From positions 1-5,749 of the forward strand of contig JBBAEV010000047.1 in assembly GCA_041655735.1 (NCBI GenBank): DNA of 5,749 nt, written 5' to 3'. Shown piece by piece: positions 1 to 5,032 of the stretch. How positions within the stretch are numbered: the first letter of the stretch is position 1; each line of letters begins with the position of its first letter. The translations under genes and the position numbers were made by a program. This DNA comes from JBBAEV01 sp041655735. GTDB lineage: Bacteria > Bacillota_I > Bacilli_A > RF39 > UBA660. The notes below the pieces were generated by a model. The model did not search any database. It saw nothing but the letters and a program-made list of their open reading frames with translations, and had not been told where the DNA came from.

Positions 1-4
1 TCAT
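1..4 (-). CDS. Possible 5' end of a divergent gene leaving the left edge
   Basis: Only an ATG (complement of 2-4) plus one base lies inside the window, so nothing can be said about the product. The call rests on what precedes it on the minus strand. An AGGTGG Shine-Dalgarno-like sequence lies 5 bases before the ATG, and a plausible promoter (31-59) would give a leader of about 20 bases. A gene divergent from a small Xre-type regulator and sharing its operators is a common arrangement, and such a gene is often the regulator's target. The alternative is that this ATG is chance and the real start lies further left. Confidence 0.4.
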
Positions 5-30
5 ATTTACCACCTGCTTACTTTAACCTC

Positions 31-59
31 ATTCTAGCACAATATGTTCTAGAACGCAA
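31..59 (-). promoter_or_regulatory. Divergent sigma-A-type promoter with extended -10
   Basis: On the minus strand TTGCGT (complement of 54-59) is followed by a 17-bp spacer and TAGAAT (complement of 31-36), which matches the TATAAT consensus at five of six positions. A TG one base upstream of the -10 makes it an extended -10, which would compensate for the weak -35. The predicted start is near 24, leading into the AGGTGG and ATG at the left edge. The palindrome GTTCTAGAAC sits in the spacer and touches the -35, so a protein bound there would be expected to block RNA polymerase. Confidence 0.6.
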
Positions 60-76
60 TAGAACACGCCGTTCTA
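32..76. promoter_or_regulatory. Cluster of TTCTA/TAGAA half-sites, probable repressor operators
   Basis: Five copies of the same half-site lie within 45 bp: TTCTA at 32-36, 47-51 and 72-76, and TAGAA at 50-54 and 60-64. They form a perfect 10-bp palindrome GTTCTAGAAC (46-55) and a perfect inverted repeat TAGAAC-N5-GTTCTA (60-76). The AGAAC units at 51 and 61 are exactly 10 bp apart, one helical turn. The cluster overlaps the divergent promoter and lies just upstream of the Xre-type gene. Multiple dyad operators between divergent promoters are typical of autoregulated repressors. That the 71-residue protein binds here is inference. Confidence 0.6.
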
Positions 77-107
77 ACTTAAAATTATATTAAAAGGATG
101 GTAACTT

Positions 108-323
108 ATGAAATACCTTAAGAAAATTAAAGATTTAAGAGAAGATCATGATTTAACACAAGAAGAATTAAGTAAAGTATTGCACATATCACAAAGAGCC
201 TATTCCTATTATGAAACTGGTGATCGTGATATCCCCATAGATATAGTTTGTGAATTAGCTGATTATTATGGTGTATCTGTTGATTATTTATTAGATCGTT
301 CTGATAAAAATAATAACCAATAA
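108..323 (+). CDS. Small Xre/Cro-CI-family helix-turn-helix transcriptional regulator
   Basis: A 71-residue protein consisting almost entirely of one HTH_3/Xre DNA-binding domain (about residues 5-62). The five helices fall at about 5-14, 17-25, 28-35, 43-52 and 56-62. The start of helix 2 (LTQEEL, 16-21), the recognition helix (SQRAYSYYETG, 28-38) and the closing VSVDYLL (56-62) are all characteristic. The acidic, Asn-rich tail (DKNNNQ) is short and there is no ligand, protease or membrane domain, so it most likely acts as a dimeric repressor in the cytoplasm. The start is supported by AAAAGGATG at 92-100, 7 bases before ATG. The upstream dyads suggest it controls itself and a divergent gene beyond the left edge. 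I could not pick out a convincing promoter for this gene. It is convergent with purA and probably not functionally tied to it. The regulon is unknown. Confidence 0.9.
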   Translation: MKYLKKIKDLREDHDLTQEELSKVLHISQRAYSYYETGDRDIPIDIVCELADYYGVSVDYLLDRSDKNNNQ

Positions 324-350
324 AAAAAGGAAATTTAATTTCCTTTTTTT
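322..350. terminator. Bidirectional rho-independent terminator between the Xre-type gene and purA
   Basis: A perfect 13-bp stem (322-334 with 338-350) closes a 3-base TTA loop. The stem runs from an A7 tract through GGAAAT and back to a T7 tract, so each strand reads as a hairpin followed by a T-run. It therefore serves both convergent genes. The base of the stem includes the last two bases of the Xre-type gene's stop codon (321-323) and two bases of the purA stop codon (349-351), so there is practically no spare sequence between them. Confidence 0.87.
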
Positions 351-1617
351 ATATTGCTATAATATCTTCTCTATTGGGACCTATCCCAATAAACTTAATA
401 GGTACTCCCACTACTTCTTCTATTCTGTTCAAATATTTTTGAGCATTAACAGGTAATTCTTCTCTTATTTTTACATTACTTATATCTTTAAAATTACCAT
501 CAAATTCTTCATATACAGGTATGCATTCACTAACATATTTTTCATTAGTTGAATAATTCATATTAATATCACCATTATGATTATAAGCTACACATAATTG
601 TATTTTATCAAGTTTACCAATAGTATCTAAATGATTTACCGTTAATCCTGTAAATCCATTTATTGATGATACATACTTTAAAGCTACTAAATCAAGCCAC
701 CCACATCTTCTTGGTCTTTTTGTAGTAGTTCCATATTCATGACCTAATTCTCTAATTAAATCTCCTATTTCATTATTTTGTTCGGTAATATATGGTCCTC
801 CACCAACTCTTGATGAATATGCTTTTACCACCCCATATATTTCATTAATATCTTTTGGATTTAATCCTGTTCCTGTAAATATTCCTCCAATAGTAGGACT
901 AGATGATGTAACAAACGGATAACTACCAAAATCAATATCAAGAAGTGCCGCTTGCGCACCTTCACAAAGTACTTTTTTACCATCTTCTATTGCGCTATGT
1001 AATAGTACTATCGTATCAGCAATATAAGGTTTTAATATTTTTGCATACTCTTCATAATCTTTAATAATTTGATTAGCATCCACTAATTGATGTCCATATG
1101 CTTCAAATATTTTATTCTTATTTTTTACATTTCTAGCAACTAATTCTTTAAAATTAGTTCCAATTAAATCTTCCATTCTTATACCTGATCTTTCGTATTT
1201 ATCACAATAAGCAGGACCTATTCCTCTGGCGGTAGTTCCAATCTTTTTATCTCCTCTATTTTCTTCTAACATCTTATCCATTTCAATATGATATGGAAAT
1301 ATAATATGAGCTTTATCACTTATATATAAATTATTTACTTCAATTCCTTTTTCTTTTAAATCATTAATTTCTTCTATCAATACTTTAGGATCTATTACTA
1401 CTCCGTTACCAATAACTGCTTTAGTATTTTTATGAAGTATTCCTGATGGGATAAGATGAAATGCGTATTTTACTCCATCTACATTAATTGTATGGCCTGC
1501 ATTATTACCACCACTACATCTTGCCGCAACATCTGCTTTCCTAGCCAAATAATCAATAAGTTTTCCTTTTCCTTCATCACCATAAAATGCTCCTAAAACA
1601 ACATCAATACTTTTCAT
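349..1617 (-). CDS. purA: Adenylosuccinate synthetase
   Basis: Catalyses GTP-dependent condensation of IMP with aspartate to adenylosuccinate, the first step from IMP to AMP, in the cytoplasm. The 422 residues match the usual full length (about 425-432). Visible motifs are the P-loop-like GDEGKGK (13-19) with catalytic Asp14, GGNNAGHT (36-43) with catalytic His42, the IMP-binding segment GTTARGIGP (127-135), Arg143 of the type contributed across the dimer, EGAQ (219-222), YPFVTSSSP (233-241), the aspartate-loop region TTTKRPRRCGW (297-307), and the Asn-x-x-Asp (328-331) expected for guanine recognition. Some positions are unusual: the common QWGDEGKGK is FYGDEGKGK here, and TTTGRPRR is TTTKRPRR. 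The start is set by TTAGGAG 8 bases upstream of ATG. The gene has its own promoter just behind leuS and ends in the shared terminator with the Xre-type gene. purB is not in the window. Readthrough from leuS is possible because the intervening terminator is weak. Confidence 0.97.
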   Translation of the reverse strand: MKSIDVVLGAFYGDEGKGKLIDYLARKADVAARCSGGNNAGHTINVDGVKYAFHLIPSGILHKNTKAVIGNGVVIDPKVLIEEINDLKEKGIEVNNLYISDKAHIIFPYHIEMDKMLEENRGDKKIGTTARGIGPAYCDKYERSGIRMEDLIGTNFKELVARNVKNKNKIFEAYGHQLVDANQIIKDYEEYAKILKPYIADTIVLLHSAIEDGKKVLCEGAQAALLDIDFGSYPFVTSSSPTIGGIFTGTGLNPKDINEIYGVVKAYSSRVGGGPYITEQNNEIGDLIRELGHEYGTTTKRPRRCGWLDLVALKYVSSINGFTGLTVNHLDTIGKLDKIQLCVAYNHNGDINMNYSTNEKYVSECIPVYEEFDGNFKDISNVKIREELPVNAQKYLNRIEEVVGVPIKFIGIGPNREDIIAI

Positions 1618-1655
1618 GTTCCACTCCTAATAAATTTATTTTTTACCACTTCTTT

Positions 1656-1684
1656 AGTATCTTATAATTATAAAAATTTGTCAA
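1656..1684 (-). promoter_or_regulatory. purA promoter
   Basis: On the minus strand a perfect TTGACA (-35, complement of 1679-1684) is followed by a 17-bp A/T spacer and GATACT (-10, complement of 1656-1661; four of six consensus positions). The predicted start is near 1649, giving a leader of about 30 bases that contains the TTAGGAG ribosome binding site. That leader is too short for a purine riboswitch. The -35 overlaps the T-run of the terminator behind leuS. Confidence 0.75.
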
Positions 1685-1707
1685 ATAAAAAGAACTATAA
1701 AGTTCTT
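1682..1707 (-). terminator. Weak rho-independent terminator behind leuS
   Basis: On the minus strand AAGAACT (1707-1701), loop TTAT and AGTTCTT (1696-1690) form a perfect 7-bp stem. It is followed by TTTTATTTG. It begins two bases after the leuS stop codon (1709-1711, TGA). Only two of the seven pairs are G-C, so termination may be incomplete and some transcripts could continue into purA. The T-run runs directly into the purA -35 box. Confidence 0.6.
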
Positions 1708-1708
1708 C

Positions 1709-4588
1709 TCATTTAACAACAATATTAACTAACTTTTTAGGTATAACTATAGTCTTTACTATCTCTTCTCCTTGTAAATATTTTTTAACATTATCTTGAC
1801 CTAAAGCCACCTTTTTTACCTCTTCATCACTTAAATCACTATTAATAGTAACTCTACTTCTTACTTTTCCATTTACTTGGATAACAAGTTCAAAAGAATC
1901 CTTTATGACCTTTGTTTCGTCATACACTGGATAAGGAAATTTAAATATACTATTTTCCTTACCAATTTGCTGCCATAGTTCTTCTGCCATATGAGGTGCA
2001 AATGGTGAAATTAATAAAATAGTTCCCTCTATTAAATCTGATAACAATATAGTGTTTATTTTATCATCATAAGTATATTTATATAATGCATTAACTATTT
2101 CCATAATTCTTGATATTGCTGTATTAAAACTAAACTCATCTAAATCTTTAGTAATTTCTCTTATTGAATTATGCATAATACTTTCTATTTCTTTATCTTT
2201 ATTTATATCAGTTTTATAATCTTTTTTTATCAATTCAATTGAGTTATCTATTAATCTTCTAAGTCTTTCATAAAACTTACTAATAGCCTTTACCCCATTA
2301 CCATCCCAAGGTCCGCCTTCTATATATTTAAATCCAAACATTAGATAAGTTCTAAATACATCAGATCCATACTTTTCAATATAATCATCAGGAGATACTG
2401 TGTTTCCTTTAGATTTACTCATTTTTTCTCCATCTTCACCAAGAATCATACCTTGATGTACTAAAGATTTAAATGGTTCATCAAAATCTATATAACCCAT
2501 ATCACGAAGTGCTTTAGTAATAAATCTTGAATATAGTAAATGAAGACATGCATGTTCAACTCCACCAATATACTTGTCAACTGGTAGTATTTTATTAATT
2601 AAATCTTTATCCCAAGGATTTGTATCATTTTTTGCATCAGGATATCTTAAGAAATACCATGATGAACAAACAAAAGTATCTAATGTATCTACTTCTCTTT
2701 TGGCTGGTCCTCCACATATTGGACAAACTGTATTAACAAATTCATCACATTTAACAAGCGGTGACTTACCATCTGGTTTAAAATCAACATTATAAGGAAG
2801 TTCTACTGGTAAATCTTTTTCAGGTACTGGTACTACTCCACATTTATCACAATAAATAATAGGGATAGGTGCTCCCCAATATCTTTGACGAGACACTAAC
2901 CAATCTCTAAGACGATAATTAACCACAAAATCACCATTAGCAGTTCCTTTTAATTTATTAACAATACCTTTCTTAGTTTCTTCCGTAGTTAAACCATTAA
3001 ATTCTTCTGAATTAATAGCTATTCCATAATCTACAAAAGCATCTCCACCACTTACATATTTATCCCAAACTATTCTATGGGCCTCTAAATTAATATAATC
3101 CCTTACTTTATCTTTATCTATCCATTCTATATCATAGGTAGCTCTTTCCTCTTCAGTAGGTTCTTCATATTTATCATCTTCAAGTTCTACAATAAAATCA
3201 AAATGTTCAGCTACTCTATTAACTCCTTTATGCGCAGCATAGAAAGAATCAAAATGTCTAAAATCAATAGGTGTAACTTTTTTTATATTTAAGTAACCGC
3301 CTTCTTCCATTACTTCTCTTTTTATAGCTTCTTCAGGGGTTTCCCCTTCTTCGACACCACCCATTATAAAACCTTTCCAAGGTTGAGTCTTATATACTTG
3401 TACAGCATATTTATCTTCTTTCCAGTGTTTTAAAATAGCTAAGGAAACCTTTCTTGTAGTATCTTCTTTATCTTTTCTTGGCGGATTATCTTTGTCAAGA
3501 TATTCCATCGCAACTACTTGAATAATTTCCAAATTGAATTTCTTCGCAAACTCATAATCTCTTTCATCATGAGCAGGCACAGCCATCACAGCTCCCGTTC
3601 CATAAGACGCTATAACATAATCAGAAATCCAAATAGGAACTTTTTTATTATTAATAGGGTTAATCGCATAAGCACCAGTAAATACTCCTGTTTTTTCTCT
3701 AGTAGTAGCTACTCTATCAATATCTGATACTTTAGCACTTTCTTCTTGATACTTTTTAACCTTTTCTTTATATTCATCAGTTACTATTTTTTCAACTAGT
3801 TCATTTTCAGGAGCTAAAACACAATAAGTACATCCATACAATGTATCTACTCTAGTAGTAAACACTTCAAAAGAAAAATCACTATTATCAACTTTAAATT
3901 TAACCATAGCTCCTTCTGATCTACCTATCCAGTTTTGTTGCATTATCTTTGTCTTTTCAGGCCAATCTAATTTATCTAAATCATTTAATAATTCTTCAGC
4001 ATAATTAGTTATCTTAAAAAACCATTGACTTAGTTTTTTTCTTATTACTCCTGTACCACATCTTTCACAATTGCCGCTTATAACTTGTTCATTCGCAAGA
4101 ACAGTACTACAAGAAGGACACCAATTTACTGGTGCTTCTTTTTTATAAGCAAGACCTTTTTCATATAACTTTAAAAATAACCATTGAGTCCATTTATAAT
4201 AGTCTGGATTACATGTTATTACTTCATAGTCCCAATCATAAGTAGCTCCTATTCCCCTTAATTGTTCTTCCATTGTTTCAATATTTTTTAAAGTACTATC
4301 TTTAGGATGAATTCCTGTTTTTATCGCATAGTTTTCGGCAGGAAGTCCAAAAGCATCAAATCCCATGGGATGAAACACTTCATATCCTTGCATTCTCTTA
4401 AATCTTGCATATGTATCTGATGGTCCATAATTATACCAATGTCCTAAATGGAGTCTAGCGCCCGATGGATATGAAAACATTTCTAAAGTATATAATTTCT
4501 TATCAATATTATCTTTATTAAATTTATAGGTATTGTTATCTTCCCAATACTTTTGCCATTTTTTTTCTATATTTTTAAAATCATACAT
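1709..4588 (-). CDS. leuS: Leucyl-tRNA synthetase with a Nudix domain inserted in the editing domain
   Basis: Class I synthetase that charges tRNA-Leu with leucine and proofreads mischarged products. The order is: N-terminal Rossmann half with HLGH (HIGH motif, 47-50); a four-Cys zinc ribbon (C157, C160, C174, C177); CP1 editing domain from about 225 with TTRVDT (244-249) and the GTGAVMAVPAHDERD segment (330-344); a Nudix domain (about 361-512); the end of CP1 and return to the catalytic core (YRLRDWLVSRQRYWG, 558-572); a second zinc ribbon (C580, C583, C622, C625); KMSKS (722-726); the anticodon-binding helical domain (about 800-880); and a small C-terminal tRNA-binding domain (about 897-959). 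The length of 959 exceeds the usual 800-830 by about the size of the insert, so nothing else is missing. The ATG overlaps the upstream stop codon as TAATG, with GGGAG about 9 bases before it, implying translational coupling. No T-box leader lies upstream. It ends in TGA. TTRVDT has Val where Pro is common. The synthetase identity is certain; the role of the insert is not. Confidence 0.97.
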   Translation of the reverse strand: MYDFKNIEKKWQKYWEDNNTYKFNKDNIDKKLYTLEMFSYPSGARLHLGHWYNYGPSDTYARFKRMQGYEVFHPMGFDAFGLPAENYAIKTGIHPKDSTLKNIETMEEQLRGIGATYDWDYEVITCNPDYYKWTQWLFLKLYEKGLAYKKEAPVNWCPSCSTVLANEQVISGNCERCGTGVIRKKLSQWFFKITNYAEELLNDLDKLDWPEKTKIMQQNWIGRSEGAMVKFKVDNSDFSFEVFTTRVDTLYGCTYCVLAPENELVEKIVTDEYKEKVKKYQEESAKVSDIDRVATTREKTGVFTGAYAINPINNKKVPIWISDYVIASYGTGAVMAVPAHDERDYEFAKKFNLEIIQVVAMEYLDKDNPPRKDKEDTTRKVSLAILKHWKEDKYAVQVYKTQPWKGFIMGGVEEGETPEEAIKREVMEEGGYLNIKKVTPIDFRHFDSFYAAHKGVNRVAEHFDFIVELEDDKYEEPTEEERATYDIEWIDKDKVRDYINLEAHRIVWDKYVSGGDAFVDYGIAINSEEFNGLTTEETKKGIVNKLKGTANGDFVVNYRLRDWLVSRQRYWGAPIPIIYCDKCGVVPVPEKDLPVELPYNVDFKPDGKSPLVKCDEFVNTVCPICGGPAKREVDTLDTFVCSSWYFLRYPDAKNDTNPWDKDLINKILPVDKYIGGVEHACLHLLYSRFITKALRDMGYIDFDEPFKSLVHQGMILGEDGEKMSKSKGNTVSPDDYIEKYGSDVFRTYLMFGFKYIEGGPWDGNGVKAISKFYERLRRLIDNSIELIKKDYKTDINKDKEIESIMHNSIREITKDLDEFSFNTAISRIMEIVNALYKYTYDDKINTILLSDLIEGTILLISPFAPHMAEELWQQIGKENSIFKFPYPVYDETKVIKDSFELVIQVNGKVRSRVTINSDLSDEEVKKVALGQDNVKKYLQGEEIVKTIVIPKKLVNIVVK
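3053..3508 (-). other. Nudix hydrolase domain nested within LeuRS (about residues 361-512)
   Basis: A domain-level annotation inside leuS. After the ordinary editing-domain stretch ending FNLEIIQVV (351-359), normal LeuRS similarity stops. It resumes near GGDAFVDYGIAINSEEF (514-530). Between them, residues 410-432 fit the Nudix box GX5EX7REUXEEXGU at every fixed position: G410, E416, R424, E425, E428, E429 and G431. Tyr432 stands at the usually aliphatic last position. E425, E428 and E429 are the expected metal ligands. The flanks also fit the fold: strands at about 378-387 and 393-399 lead into WKGFIMGG, and the acidic segment and DIEWIDKDKVRDYI (486-499) resemble the usual Nudix C-terminal strand and helix. 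Nudix enzymes hydrolyse nucleoside diphosphates linked to another moiety. The substrate here is unknown. The reading frame is continuous and base composition does not differ obviously from its flanks. Confidence 0.9.
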
Positions 4589-4935
4589 TATTTTTCTCTC
4601 CCTACCTTTTGATAATGCTTACCTATAATACTATATACTATATATATTAATGGAAATAATATTAAGAATGCCAGTAATATTTGAATAAAGAAATTATCCA
4701 CAAAACCTACTATTAAAACAGTAAATGCCATAATTAATGAATTTGTTAATGCTAATAATTTTATTAATTTGCGATAATTTATTTTATCAAAGTCTAATTT
4801 ATATTTATTAGTTAAAAACAATATTTCTTGTGGTACCTTTTCTGGATTATATTTTTTATTCTTTCTAATAAGAAAGAAATAATAAAGTATATAAGCAAGT
4901 ATAAAAAAAACAAAAAAAGTAACTATTAAATCCAT
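4588..4935 (-). CDS. Small three-helix membrane protein of unknown function, coupled to leuS
   Basis: I do not recognise the family. The 115-residue protein has three hydrophobic segments at about 3-23, 59-79 and 82-104. The loop at 24-58 is rich in Lys/Arg and the C-terminal tail (KHYQKVGREK) is basic. By the positive-inside rule these face the cytoplasm and the N-terminus faces out. The cytoplasmic loop contains VPQEILFLTNKYKLDFDKIN (34-53), which looks like a structured, possibly conserved segment rather than a linker. There is no cleavable signal peptide or catalytic motif. The start is certain: a very strong Shine-Dalgarno (AGGAGGTGAT) precedes the ATG by 3 bases. It is the first gene after its own promoter and its stop codon overlaps the leuS start (TAATG), so the two are co-transcribed and probably translated in step. 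Whether the link to LeuRS is functional or merely positional cannot be told. Confidence 0.85.
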   Translation of the reverse strand: MDLIVTFFVFFILAYILYYFFLIRKNKKYNPEKVPQEILFLTNKYKLDFDKINYRKLIKLLALTNSLIMAFTVLIVGFVDNFFIQILLAFLILFPLIYIVYSIIGKHYQKVGREK

Positions 4936-4965
4936 AATATCACCTCCTATACATCCAATACTATT

Positions 4966-4994
4966 AGTATATTAGATTTTAACTATACATTCAA
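4966..4994 (-). promoter_or_regulatory. Promoter of the membrane protein-leuS operon
   Basis: On the minus strand TTGAAT (complement of 4989-4994) is followed by exactly 17 bp and TATACT (complement of 4966-4971), which matches TATAAT at five of six positions. The predicted start near 4959 gives a leader of about 24 bases holding the strong AGGAGGTGAT ribosome binding site. The leader is far too short for a T-box, so leuS does not appear to be controlled by uncharged tRNA-Leu from this promoter. Confidence 0.8.
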
Positions 4995-5003
4995 GTAATA
5001 GGG

Positions 5004-5031
5004 AAAAATAAAACCTTCTAATGAAGGCTTT
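5004..5031 (-). terminator. Rho-independent terminator of the GH31 gene
   Basis: On the minus strand CCTTC, loop ATTA and GAAGG (5027-5014) form a perfect 5-bp core. A-T pairs extend it by three across a single bulged G, and TTTTATTTTT follows. It starts directly after the stop codon at 5033-5035 and ends about 10 bases before the -35 box of the next promoter. On the plus strand the T-run is poorer, so it is probably one-directional. Confidence 0.8.
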
Positions 5032-5032
5032 A

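Noticed and set aside
61..75. AGAAC-N5-GTTCT resembles the Gram-positive LexA/SOS box
   Set aside because: The SOS box is GAAC-N4-GTTC with a 4-base centre; here the centre is 5 bases, and the neighbouring dyad has none. Local operators for the adjacent Xre-type protein are the simpler reading.
1621..1655. Purine riboswitch upstream of purA
   Set aside because: The leader after the predicted start is only about 30 bases and contains no aptamer-like pairing.
1709..1711. TGA after leuS read as tryptophan (Mycoplasma code)
   Set aside because: The LeuRS C-terminus is complete at this point, a terminator hairpin follows at once, and the Trp codons checked are TGG.
2574..2795. Plus-strand open frame of 73 codons
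   Set aside because: It lies wholly inside leuS on the opposite strand, opposite conserved zinc-ribbon and catalytic sequence, and its translation shows no recognisable domain.
3053..3508. The LeuRS insert as an intein or a mobile-element insertion
   Set aside because: There are no intein splice-junction residues or homing-endonuclease motifs and no flanking direct or inverted repeats; the segment carries a full Nudix box in frame.
3518..3727. Plus-strand open frame of 69 codons
   Set aside because: It is antisense to the LeuRS editing domain and its Ser/Arg/Asn-rich translation is what the complement of AT-rich coding sequence gives.
4936..5003. Possible T-box leucine leader upstream of the leuS operon
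   Set aside because: Only about 70 bases separate the upstream terminator from the first ATG, and the predicted leader is about 24 bases. There is no T-box consensus or antiterminator structure.
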